NCBI GenBank assembly: GCA_017511205.1
Contig: JAFWLE010000004.1
Coordinates: forward strand, 42,183 to 106,182
Direction: 5' to 3'
Length of the DNA: 64,000 bases
Origin: Candidatus Saccharimonadota bacterium
GTDB lineage: Bacteria; Patescibacteriota; Saccharimonadia; Saccharimonadales; Saccharimonadaceae
Each line of letters begins with the position of its first letter. The stretch's first letter is position 1. Below the pieces are notes generated by a model. That model saw only the letters and a list, made by a program, of their open reading frames with translations, searched no databases and was not told where the DNA came from. Shown piece by piece: positions 16,711-24,396 of this stretch. A program made the position numbers and the translations under genes.

Positions 16711-19700
16711 ATGATTGTTGTTAAACGATGGAACTTAGCAATAATAACATTATTCGTTTTAGTCTTGATGGCACTTTTTGCGGGGCCAAATACCTTTGCG
16801 ACAGACGAGTCTGTAAGCGGCGACGTGCTTCATTCAGTAACGATGACTTATGACCAAGATGTAGTTGATATATATAATAACGCTTATGTCATTTCGATTG
16901 ACGACCAGAAAGACATCACGCTTGATTTCGACGTAGACCATTCTGTCAAAACGATTTTACTCCGTGACATCACAGAAGACGGTGAAGCCAAGAACATCTG
17001 CCAAACCGGTACCAAGCAATGTAGCTTTAATGTTACCAAACTTATAGCAAAATCCGGTCTCGAAATCATCCTCTACGACTGGGATGACGCAGTCGTGCGC
17101 CAAACCATGCTCGGCCTCATTATCAAGCAAAATGCCACCAAGGAAGATTTTGAAAAACCAGTGACATTGGGTCCACTCAAAGATATCAAAATCGACATGG
17201 GTACACTTACTACCGGCATGAATTTCTCCTTTAGCCCTATCCCTATTCCAATTAAATACGAACACTATCCAGATGGTCGCTCCGTTCTTGGTATCGGTGT
17301 CAATTCTACCGATGCGGAGTTCTGGGCAGACGCAGAAAAAGACAACTTCAAGGATCGCATTTCCAAATCCAACATGTATCAAAAATGGAAAGACACTAAG
17401 AAACATCAGGTAGATAAAGGTGGCATGGGGCTAACCTGGACTTTTGCTGGCTACGCGACTTCTTATGATAATCATCCTGAAAAAATGACCGGGACCATAC
17501 AAATGTATGTTGGAACTGGATACAAAGTAACAGGCCAATATGCTATTTTCACCTATTCATTGACAGCGACCATTGGCGCTGATGGAGAATTTACCTTCTT
17601 GATTTTCCCCAAAAGCGAACAATACTTTAATGGCACACTCGACCTTGGCTTGTCGGCTGGACTAGAACTCTACGGCGGCATCGGTTCTGGCTGGCTCGCG
17701 TCAGTCGGGATTTATGGCGCAGCTAATATCGGTATCAAAGCCCACGTTTTGCCATTATTTGATTTTTATAGCCTTAACGTTTCAGGCGAAATAGGCTTAA
17801 GAGCAAAGGTACTTGGACGAACGGTGGCAACATTCACTTTCGTGAAAGGTTCCCACGATTTCCTTAATAATATGACCGAAACAGACGACGAAATCACTTA
17901 TACAACAGACTTAGATTTACAAGAAACCATCAAAGAAAAGCAGAAAGAGTTGATCGCGAGCGACTATGGTAGCAAACCAGCCGGCACAATCAAGATGCCA
18001 AAGGGCGAGACCACTTGGAATCTCGACAATCTCGACAAACCCACCAAGAAAGCCAAGTCTACGCCCGCAGAGCTTATGGGTCTTGGCGGTGGCGAAATTG
18101 GAAATACATCCCCATCTACTCTTTCGGAGACTCCTGACAGCCAGACAACTATTAATTATGATTACGCTCATCAGATTGCTGAAAATGTCTATCCACATAG
18201 TGGTACCCAAATTATTAAGCATCCAACCAACGAACTAAACGCAGTCACGGTTTTTGCAAACAACAACGGGGAACTAAACTATTCAATCTACGACGGTTCC
18301 GCAAAGCAGATGAGTGAACCGCGTCCAGTCACTGAAGATTCTGGTCAAGACTTTGACGCCAAGTTCGCGCACAGCTCCAACCCAGACCAGTCCTATCTTG
18401 TATGGAGACGCCTCACAAATGACGGCAGTAACGGTGCCACCTTAACCGACGTCGCAAAGAGTGGCGAAATCATGATTGCGAAATTCGACCCCGATACCAA
18501 CAGCTTTGAAGGCCAAGAATATGTCTCGTCAGATTCGTATTATATTTACGGAGGCGTTGGTGTAACCACAGGCGGAAATGAAGATGACCGCGAACCGTAT
18601 GTCTTTGCTTATACCAATGATGATGCTGACCCCGAAGGTCTAGTTGATGGCGAACGTAAAATCATGCTATTCCGCAAAAATGGCGATGGCTGGGACGGCA
18701 ATGTCATCAAAAGTAATATCTGGGGGACGATTGCTTCTTTCGATGTAGGCATTTATGATGGCAAGCCAAGCGCAGCATATACTGTCTGGAACGATTTCGC
18801 AGACGTAGTTATCACTTACGTGGTTGATGCTGAAGGTAATCTGTTAGCCACCTTTACGAATGCCTCGGGTGCACAGTTTACGACTAAAAACGGAGAACCT
18901 GTACTAACATTTATGGAAGATGGCAAACTGTACAGTTCTACCGGCGGCAACGCAAAGGAGCTCGAATACGGCGACGACAACAACTCGCTCCCGCACGCCC
19001 CGTTCAAAATCATCGGCGACTTAAACGAAACATTCATGGTTTCTTATCTTTCCAATATCGACTCGCGTCAGAATCTAGTTGGCTACGTCAAAGCCAACGG
19101 CGTCTGCAGCTATGATCCCGTAGTAGTCACCAACGTCGATGAGAACTCCAACGTGACCTATTATGCTGGTCTGTTCATTGGTAACAGTTCCATGCCTGGT
19201 AGCACCGCTGTTCCATTTATTATCTATACGGTCCAAAATTACGAATATGTTGACCCCGATTGGGAAGAAGGCCAGGCCGATATGTATGCCATGTCGGGAG
19301 CCGCCACCAACCACATTTCCATCATCGCTGCTGACATCACCAATGCGAGAAACTTAGGCGTTGATACCAACGTCGCCAAAGTCGATGTTCTTTTGAAAAA
19401 CAGTGGCCTCTTCCAGGTTGATAAATTCTCGCTCTATCTAAAAAACAAAGACGATTCGAGCGATCAGTATGTCAAACTAGCAGATTATGATATTCCAACT
19501 CTAAGCCCAGGTGACATCTACCCGCTTGAGTTGGAGCTACCCGAAGCTGACTACAATAACCCGCAGTTCTATGTGTTAGGTGCCACCAGCCGCGATGGCG
19601 ACTATGCCGACATTGGTGTCCAGTCAGAACATCCGATTGATGCAAGTGAGGGGCAAGTTCAGATCACTAATTTGGAATATGACTTCCATAACCGCGGCAA

Positions 19701-20178
19701 TCACGACGCCTACACTGTAACCGCCAAATCGCTAGGTCCTGGTCACAAGAATGGTAAGTTGGTATATTATAACACGGTCGATAAAACGGTATATAAAGAA
19801 GTTCCGTTTACCGATCTAGCCCCAGGTGAAGAAATTACCGACACTATAGAAAACTCAGACGATATGTTGAGTGCCAACCACGAATATCTTGCCGTGCGTA
19901 TCGCAAGCGCTGACGATGCAAGCAATAATGGCGACAATTGGCCATCTGATAAATTCCGCAACATGGAGTTATTGCCCGCCTGGTTTAAAAACTATATCAA
20001 TAGAGTTGGTCGTAATCCACAGGGGATCAATGATGACACAGACGATGCCAATATGATTGTGCCAAATACGGGGATGTTTACAAGAGCGGTTGTTATCGCC
20101 ATAGGGACTGGTAGTGCGATACTGATTGTGCTAGGATCATCGATAGTTGTACTATGGCTTGCACGTAGAAGAAAATAA
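16711..20178 (+). CDS. Large anchored surface protein with NTG sorting-like motif
   Basis: The 1155 residues begin with a signal peptide (WNLAIITLFVLVLMALFAGP, cleavage near NTFA). They end MIVPNTGMFTR, a membrane helix (AVVIAIGTGSAILIVLGSSI) and LARRRK. This is the layout of an LPxTG sorting signal with VPNTG in place of LPxTG. The middle is Asp/Gly/Thr-rich with a beta-propeller-like stretch (about 500-800) and, near residues 890-1010, CARDB-like beta-sandwich segments (KVDVLLKNSGLFQVDKFSLY; TVTAKSLGPGHKNGKL). No sortase is in the window. It is probably exposed and may mediate contact with a host cell. Confidence 0.85.
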   Translation: MIVVKRWNLAIITLFVLVLMALFAGPNTFATDESVSGDVLHSVTMTYDQDVVDIYNNAYVISIDDQKDITLDFDVDHSVKTILLRDITEDGEAKNICQTGTKQCSFNVTKLIAKSGLEIILYDWDDAVVRQTMLGLIIKQNATKEDFEKPVTLGPLKDIKIDMGTLTTGMNFSFSPIPIPIKYEHYPDGRSVLGIGVNSTDAEFWADAEKDNFKDRISKSNMYQKWKDTKKHQVDKGGMGLTWTFAGYATSYDNHPEKMTGTIQMYVGTGYKVTGQYAIFTYSLTATIGADGEFTFLIFPKSEQYFNGTLDLGLSAGLELYGGIGSGWLASVGIYGAANIGIKAHVLPLFDFYSLNVSGEIGLRAKVLGRTVATFTFVKGSHDFLNNMTETDDEITYTTDLDLQETIKEKQKELIASDYGSKPAGTIKMPKGETTWNLDNLDKPTKKAKSTPAELMGLGGGEIGNTSPSTLSETPDSQTTINYDYAHQIAENVYPHSGTQIIKHPTNELNAVTVFANNNGELNYSIYDGSAKQMSEPRPVTEDSGQDFDAKFAHSSNPDQSYLVWRRLTNDGSNGATLTDVAKSGEIMIAKFDPDTNSFEGQEYVSSDSYYIYGGVGVTTGGNEDDREPYVFAYTNDDADPEGLVDGERKIMLFRKNGDGWDGNVIKSNIWGTIASFDVGIYDGKPSAAYTVWNDFADVVITYVVDAEGNLLATFTNASGAQFTTKNGEPVLTFMEDGKLYSSTGGNAKELEYGDDNNSLPHAPFKIIGDLNETFMVSYLSNIDSRQNLVGYVKANGVCSYDPVVVTNVDENSNVTYYAGLFIGNSSMPGSTAVPFIIYTVQNYEYVDPDWEEGQADMYAMSGAATNHISIIAADITNARNLGVDTNVAKVDVLLKNSGLFQVDKFSLYLKNKDDSSDQYVKLADYDIPTLSPGDIYPLELELPEADYNNPQFYVLGATSRDGDYADIGVQSEHPIDASEGQVQITNLEYDFHNRGNHDAYTVTAKSLGPGHKNGKLVYYNTVDKTVYKEVPFTDLAPGEEITDTIENSDDMLSANHEYLAVRIASADDASNNGDNWPSDKFRNMELLPAWFKNYINRVGRNPQGINDDTDDANMIVPNTGMFTRAVVIAIGTGSAILIVLGSSIVVLWLARRRK

Positions 20179-20185
20179 AACCAAT

Positions 20186-20243
20186 TGCGAGTCGCACTGA
20201 AAGTTCGACTCGCTTTCTGCTGTTTTTTCCAAAAAAATGGTGA
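20186..20243 (+). repeat. Left direct repeat of accessory island, containing a terminator
   Basis: This 58-bp block recurs at 23000-23058 with one extra A as the only difference. It contains the hairpin GCGAGTCG/CGACTCGC followed by CTTTCTGCTGTTTTTT, serving as terminator of the surface protein gene, and ends ATGGTGA. In the right copy the same last bases are the 3' end of tRNA-Arg. Confidence 0.85.
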
Positions 20244-20306
20244 ACCTTGTCCAATCGAATTGGAATATCCTCGTAGAGGACTTCTACCGAAGGAGGGGCA
20301 TTATCA

Positions 20307-20444
20307 ATGTTTTATATCCTACAGACTATATCCCTGGCCTCAGTAGAACTAATGAATACAACCCGAAGCATTAGTAACCCAGACGAACAACAGAGCCACC
20401 AATGTCAAAGTTCTATTTTAGAGCTTACAATAACAGTGTTATAA
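20307..20444 (+). CDS. Small ORF with strong ribosome binding site, uncertain
   Basis: This is a 45-codon frame starting MFYILQTISLASVELMNT. AAGGAGGGG lies 8 bases before its ATG, one of the best Shine-Dalgarno matches in the window. The product has no recognisable domain and no clear promoter directly before it. It fills much of the otherwise gene-free interval 20244-20572 at the start of the island. It may be a real peptide gene or a decayed fragment. Confidence 0.35.
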   Translation: MFYILQTISLASVELMNTTRSISNPDEQQSHQCQSSILELTITVL

Positions 20445-20481
20445 AAGCCTACGGTGCACATCTTATGATCTAATATTATCA

Positions 20482-20510
20482 TTTACAATATATAAATAAA
20501 ATGTTATAAT
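20482..20510 (+). promoter_or_regulatory. Promoter of the coiled-coil protein gene
   Basis: TTTACA (20482-20487) and TATAAT (20505-20510) are 17 bases apart, preceding the gene at 20573. Confidence 0.65.
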
Positions 20511-20572
20511 ATAAAAAGTATTTGGTTGTAAAACTTATCGTACATTACTATTTCGAAAGGTTGGTGGTATGA

Positions 20573-21712
20573 ATGTCAAGAAATTACGAATTGGATTCAT
20601 TAAAATCCAGAGAACAAGACGCATTTCAGCGTAAGCAAGCAGCATTTCAGCGCTACAAAGAAGCGAGAGATCGCGCTAGTGATGTCCATGACGAAATGGA
20701 ATCTGCATGGCAAGAACGTTCTTCTGCTAGAGAAGAAATGAATCACGAATACGAAGAAATGCAAAGGAATAGTGAGCACTATCGTGAAGTTTGGGACGAA
20801 TATAGTCACATCCGCGACGACAACAATTCTCGCATCGAATCCTTAAAATGGGAAGCCGATCGCGAACACCAGGAAATGATCAGCTGTTTTGACCAGGCTA
20901 GCTCCGAGTATGAATACGGAGACAAGTCAATGGCTCCAGTTTATTCTCAGGAAGGACACGAGCACAAAGAACGCAGAGACGAGCTTAACGCAGAAATCAG
21001 CGAACTTGCTCGAGAGGTCAGAGAAGCTAGGCAGAATGCTGAGTGGCGCGCACCAAAAACCGATTCTTCTGCATTCCATAGAGCAAAAGAAGCTTTTGAA
21101 CGAGCAAAATCTCGCCATGAATCCATTCAGGCAGAGTTTAAACGTGCAAAAGCTGAACGCGATCGTCTTAAGGCCGAATTTGATTCTCTTCACGAGGAAC
21201 ATCTTCGCTTGAAAGAAGAATTCCAGAGAAAACTCGAAGAAATTAAATCAGCCAGTAAACGCGAACGCGACAGAACCCTCGATAAGGCTAATATTAGTTG
21301 GAGCGAACGTTCTACGGCGAAAATCGTGAAAAAGGCTGATGGGACTGTACAAATTTATCATGGTGGCATTGGTGACGGAGACGGTTACGGTCATGGTCAT
21401 ACCGTGCTCGATCAGTTTGGCAACAAAACCTATGATAGGGATGCGTTTGAGGCTCACGGATCTCAAAATTGTATAGATTCCTCGCTTCGCAACGGAACCT
21501 ATCGTGGCACCTTCGATGGTCGTCCGGCCGTAATCAAGGTTAGTGATTCTGGAAATTCTGACCAGATTCAAATTTTCTACGGAGGAAAAGGTTCTCCAGA
21601 TGGCCCTGGGCATAACCATGTTAATTACGTAAATGGTAAACTCCAGTTTTGGCGCGAGCATGGCGAAACTCTTTATCAGGATGATAAGAAAAACCAGATA
21701 AACAACCTCTAA
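20573..21712 (+). CDS. Charged coiled-coil protein with two GH-rich C-terminal repeats
   Basis: The 379 residues have no signal peptide or membrane helix. Residues 1 to about 235 are a highly charged Arg/Glu/Lys/Ala coiled coil. The C-terminal ~140 residues contain two copies of a motif, YHGGIGDGDGYGHGH near residue 260 and FYGGKGSPDGPGHNH near residue 333, each followed by a short Gly/Asn turn. I do not recognise the family. The His/Gly/Asp repeats could bind metal or form a small beta fold. It is the largest gene of the island between the direct repeats. GGTTGGTGG precedes the ATG. Confidence 0.75.
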   Translation: MSRNYELDSLKSREQDAFQRKQAAFQRYKEARDRASDVHDEMESAWQERSSAREEMNHEYEEMQRNSEHYREVWDEYSHIRDDNNSRIESLKWEADREHQEMISCFDQASSEYEYGDKSMAPVYSQEGHEHKERRDELNAEISELAREVREARQNAEWRAPKTDSSAFHRAKEAFERAKSRHESIQAEFKRAKAERDRLKAEFDSLHEEHLRLKEEFQRKLEEIKSASKRERDRTLDKANISWSERSTAKIVKKADGTVQIYHGGIGDGDGYGHGHTVLDQFGNKTYDRDAFEAHGSQNCIDSSLRNGTYRGTFDGRPAVIKVSDSGNSDQIQIFYGGKGSPDGPGHNHVNYVNGKLQFWREHGETLYQDDKKNQINNL

Positions 21713-21757
21713 TTCGAAAGGATAGCGACGAAAGTTGCTATCCTTATTTATTTGTTA

Positions 21758-21763
21758 TATAAT
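21758..21763 (+). promoter_or_regulatory. -10 box for 21770 gene
   Basis: TATAAT ends 6 bases before the ATG at 21770. Confidence 0.6.
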
Positions 21764-21769
21764 ATAGAT

Positions 21770-22084
21770 ATGAAAATCCTATCAAAAGAAGAAGTTGAAA
21801 AAATCGCAAGCTCATTTGATTTTGATGGTAAACTAACTTTTACCGATATGATTGACTTTGAACCAGATTGCAAAATTTATAAATTGGACAACGAAACCGA
21901 GGATAATTTTATTCTCATATGTCGCGACTACCAATTTGATGACACAGATGCCGAGGAGAGAATTCTTAATAATGAACTAGGAATCACTATTCTTGATAGG
22001 TTAAAATGTAATGATAGTTATTTCTTAAGAACTAATGAATTTGATAGATTTGAATATGTATTTTCATTGGCTCGAACCGCTTAA
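21770..22084 (+). CDS. Small acidic protein, unknown
   Basis: The start at 21770 is set by the -10 box 6 bases upstream. A longer frame would begin inside the promoter. The 104-residue soluble acidic product (MKILSKEEVEKIASSFDFDG...) shares with the next gene a layout of N-terminal helix, Asp/Glu-rich middle, the pattern N/K-F-I-L-I-x-x-D-Y, and a C-terminal F-E/x-Y. The two may be diverged paralogues, perhaps of immunity or regulator type, but nothing names the function. Confidence 0.65.
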   Translation: MKILSKEEVEKIASSFDFDGKLTFTDMIDFEPDCKIYKLDNETEDNFILICRDYQFDDTDAEERILNNELGITILDRLKCNDSYFLRTNEFDRFEYVFSLARTA

Positions 22085-22126
22085 TAAAAAGAAGAACACC
22101 GACGAGCAGTTAGTTTAGTGAAATGG

Positions 22127-22132
22127 TATAGT
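22127..22132 (+). promoter_or_regulatory. -10 box for 22139 gene
   Basis: TGGTATAGT (extended -10) ends 6 bases before ATG 22139 and argues against the upstream GTG at 22118 as start. Confidence 0.5.
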
Positions 22133-22138
22133 AGACAT

Positions 22139-22438
22139 ATGTATTTATCTAAAACAGAACGAAAAGAAGTAATGTCTGCATATGGTTATGAAGATTCTAC
22201 CGAAATCAACTACTATGAAGTTGGTCCTGATACCTGGATTTATCTTTTTGGGCACGATGATAAGAAATTTATTTTGATCGTGACAGACTATACTGGTGAT
22301 TACGAGTTCGATGTTTTTCCGCATCTACTAAAATTCGAGAGCGACAGACTTGGGTTTGTTCTTCAGCGTGAAATACCGATTGAAGATAGCTCTTCAGAAA
22401 AGGCTTGGGGCACCCTCTTATTTGAATATACGGACTAA
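22139..22438 (+). CDS. Small acidic protein, possible paralogue of upstream gene
   Basis: The 99-residue soluble product begins MYLSKTERKEVMSAYGYEDS. KKFILIVTDYTGDYEFDVF aligns by eye with DNFILICRDYQFDDTDAEE of the preceding gene. Both proteins are acidic, of near-equal size and independently promoted. No domain is recognised. It lies 4 bases before the ASCH gene, which has no promoter of its own, so the two may share a transcript. Confidence 0.6.
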   Translation: MYLSKTERKEVMSAYGYEDSTEINYYEVGPDTWIYLFGHDDKKFILIVTDYTGDYEFDVFPHLLKFESDRLGFVLQREIPIEDSSSEKAWGTLLFEYTD

Positions 22439-22442
22439 AAAC

Positions 22443-22781
22443 ATGAAAACATATGAAATGAATTTGCAACCAAAGTACTTCGACTTTATAAAAGATGGAA
22501 CGAAACGTATCGAACTCCGCCTTTTTGATGAAAAACGAAGTCAAATAGAACTTGGAGATATCATTGAATTTTCTAAATCTGAAAATGATAAATTAAAAGC
22601 TGAGGTCATTGGTCTTCTTCGCTACAAATCTTTTCAGGAATTATTTGAGGATTTCGATATTTCTATTCTCGCAGATGCTTCTATGACAAAGGAGGAATTG
22701 CTAGGCGTACTTAGCGAGTTTTATGCTCCAGAAAAACAAACTCAATATGGCGTTGTTGGCATTCGTTTGAGGTTGTTTTAG
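22443..22781 (+). CDS. ASCH-domain protein
   Basis: The 112 residues match the ASCH (PUA-like) pattern: MNLQPKYFDFIKDGTKRIEL, then RLFDEKRSQIELGDIIEF, a middle helix (KSFQELFEDFDI) and the C-terminal VVGIRL strand. The fold binds RNA or nucleotides, and some members act on modified nucleosides. I take ATG 22443 because the longer upstream frame overlaps the previous gene. It is the last gene of the island and is followed by a cluster of hairpins. Confidence 0.75.
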   Translation: MKTYEMNLQPKYFDFIKDGTKRIELRLFDEKRSQIELGDIIEFSKSENDKLKAEVIGLLRYKSFQELFEDFDISILADASMTKEELLGVLSEFYAPEKQTQYGVVGIRLRLF

Positions 22782-22800
22782 GGAAGTGCAAGTTTGTCTT

Positions 22801-22988
22801 TGCTGGTGCTCGGCTAATTCGCCTTCGGCGAGCGAACTGCGCTCTTCTCACCCCTCGGCATTATCATAAAATAAAATTAGACCCTGCGGGCCTATTTTAT
22901 TTTATGGTGATCTCTGCGATAGCAACTTCGTTGCTCTCGCATCGTCACCAAAATAAAAAAATAAGCCTTGCGGCTTCTTTTTTCTTTT
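22801..22988. repeat. Cluster of long hairpins at the island's right end
   Basis: Four palindromes follow one another. These are CGCC-TTCG-GGCG-type near 22820, a stem of ATAAAATAAAATtAG around a CCCTGCGGG core (22866-22905), GGTGA...TCACC enclosing AGCAAC-TTCG-TTGCT (22915-22949), and AATAAGCC/GGCTTCTTTTTT (22950-22988). The last could terminate plus-strand transcription from the island. No gene is seen here. Confidence 0.75.
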
Positions 22989-22989
22989 A

Positions 22990-23008
22990 GTGACCCCGGT
23001 GCGAGTCG
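22990..23008 (-). repeat. Duplicated 3' end of tRNA-Arg
   Basis: GTGACCCCGGTGCGAGTCG here is identical to bases 23055-23073 inside tRNA-Arg. It is a 19-bp partial copy 65 bp away, which resembles an attachment-site core. Confidence 0.8.
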
Positions 23009-23058
23009 CACTGAAAGTTCGACTCGCTTTCTGCTGTTTTTTCCAAAAAAAATGGTGA
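23000..23058 (+). repeat. Right direct repeat of accessory island
   Basis: This copy differs from 20186-20243 by a single inserted A. Its last 6 bases are the 3' CCA end of the minus-strand tRNA-Arg. Confidence 0.85.
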
Positions 23059-23128
23059 CCCCGGTGCGAGTCGAACGCACAACCTTCTCCTTAGGACGGA
23101 GCCGCTCTATCCATTGAGCTACGGAGCC
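23053..23128 (-). tRNA. tRNA-Arg (anticodon CCT)
   Basis: On the minus strand the acceptor GGCTCCG pairs with CGGGGTC (two G-T pairs), the D stem is GCTC/GAGC, the anticodon loop is GTCCTAA giving CCT (codon AGG), and the T arm is GTGCG-TTCGACT-CGCAC. CCA is encoded. The 76-nt gene ends inside the right direct repeat of the island. Confidence 0.93.
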
Positions 23129-23135
23129 ATTGTGT

Positions 23136-23141
23136 TATAAT
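23136..23141 (+). promoter_or_regulatory. -10 box for foldase gene
   Basis: TGTTATAAT ends 6 bases before ATG 23148. Reading upstream in frame gives the spurious N-terminal extension MCYNYT. Confidence 0.7.
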
Positions 23142-23147
23142 TATACC

Positions 23148-24176
23148 ATGAGTCTACTTAAGAAGAAAGACGCCAAGAAGACCGAACAAGAAAAGGTCGA
23201 AGAGCGCCGTGAAGAAGTCTTATCAAAAGGCCGTAAGTTTAAATACCCCTTACAATGGACTAAACACCGTGTGGTAATTAATACTATCTTGATTGCTCTT
23301 GTTACCATTACCCTAATTATAACTTTTGGCTGGTTGGCATTATATCGTTTTGGCATGACTGACGATTTACTATTCCGTGTAACTAAGATTTTCCCAGTTT
23401 CTGTCGCTAGCGTTGACGGCGAAGATGTTCGCTTTTCAGACTATCTAATGTTTTATCGCAGCAGTTTGACTTCTATGGAGCGTCAATCCGGCAGTCAGTT
23501 TGATGAGGAATCTATTGATGATTTACATAACGAATATAAACGCTCCGCTCTTTCCGAAGCCGAAGAGTATACCTATGCCATTAAACTTGCCAATGAACTG
23601 GGCATTTCCGTCTCCGACGAAGAAGTTAATTCCGAGTTTAATCGCCATCTCACCATCGGTGGCATCGAGCGCAGCGAAGAAGGGTTTATGAAAATTATAG
23701 AAGATAACTTCGGCCTCAGCAAAGAAGAATATTGCCGCATGCTTTATCTAACTCTATTAAAAGCCAAAGTTGAAGAGCAGATTGACAAGACCGCTAAAGA
23801 AACTGCTGAACAGGTCGAACGCATTCTCTCAGAAAGCGACAATGATTACGGAAAAGTCGCCGAAGAACTCGGTGACAAAAATGTCTATGAGGAGACTGGT
23901 GGGCTCGTTGACAATAAGAATATCGATGGCGGTCGCGCTACTGAAGCTATGAAGCTTGAGCCAGGGAAGAGCAGTAGTAGGTTCATCTCCATGAATGGTG
24001 ACGGTTACTATTTCGTCAAACTTGTCAAAAAGACCAATTCCGAGGTTAACTTTGTTTCTATCAAGGTTCCATTCACCGAATTTGACAAACGTTTCGAACA
24101 ACTCAAAGAAGAAGGCAAAATCACCGAATTTATCGAAATTAAAACCACTGATGAATACAGTGAAGAAAACGGCTAA
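23148..24176 (+). CDS. Membrane-anchored SurA/PrsA-like foldase (PpiC type)
   Basis: The 342-residue product starts with a highly charged cytoplasmic segment, one membrane helix (about 47-72) and an extracytoplasmic SurA_N-like chaperone domain (VASVDGEDVRFSDYLMFY ... AIKLANELGISVSDEEVNSEF). The degenerate parvulin domain (about 225-330) has GGLVDNKNIDGG and ATEAMKLEPGKSS in the positions of the rotamase core, but the family's active-site His residues are not obvious. It probably helps fold exported proteins such as the surface protein at 16711 or the pilins. Confidence 0.8.
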   Translation: MSLLKKKDAKKTEQEKVEERREEVLSKGRKFKYPLQWTKHRVVINTILIALVTITLIITFGWLALYRFGMTDDLLFRVTKIFPVSVASVDGEDVRFSDYLMFYRSSLTSMERQSGSQFDEESIDDLHNEYKRSALSEAEEYTYAIKLANELGISVSDEEVNSEFNRHLTIGGIERSEEGFMKIIEDNFGLSKEEYCRMLYLTLLKAKVEEQIDKTAKETAEQVERILSESDNDYGKVAEELGDKNVYEETGGLVDNKNIDGGRATEAMKLEPGKSSSRFISMNGDGYYFVKLVKKTNSEVNFVSIKVPFTEFDKRFEQLKEEGKITEFIEIKTTDEYSEENG

Positions 24177-24239
24177 ACATATACGAGATTCCAATTAAGA
24201 CCGTCTTTTTACTAAAAAAACTAATTTGAATCTACTAAC

Positions 24240-24261
24240 AAAAAACGCCTCCAAAGAGGCT
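24240..24261 (-). terminator. Terminator of tRNA-Gly
   Basis: On the minus strand, GCCTC-TTTG-GAGGC is followed by GTTTTTTG, 12 bases beyond the tRNA. Confidence 0.85.
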
Positions 24262-24273
24262 GTTTATCAACAC

Positions 24274-24348
24274 TGGTGCGGGTATGGAGAGTCGGACTCC
24301 AATCTCATCCTTGGGAAGGATACATAATAGCCGTTATACGATACCCGC
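24274..24348 (-). tRNA. tRNA-Gly (anticodon CCC)
   Basis: The acceptor GCGGGTA pairs perfectly with TACCCGC, followed by ACCA. The anticodon arm TATCC-TTCCCAA-GGATG gives CCC (codon GGG) and the T arm is GGAGT-CCGACTC-TCC. The cloverleaf is typical of bacterial tRNA-Gly. Confidence 0.93.
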
Positions 24349-24384
24349 GACTCCTCTATTATAGCATACGATATCAGATTATGG

Positions 24385-24390
24385 TATAAT
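24385..24390 (+). promoter_or_regulatory. -10 box for argS
   Basis: TGGTATAAT (extended -10) ends 6 bases before ATG 24397. Confidence 0.7.
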
Positions 24391-24396
24391 TAATTT

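Noticed and set aside
23130..23147. N-terminal extensions reading MCYN/MCYT on the foldase, the 35496 kinase, ftsA and ileS
   Set aside because: The extra codons are the translated TGYTATAAT promoter; the ATG 6 bases past the box is the better start in each case.
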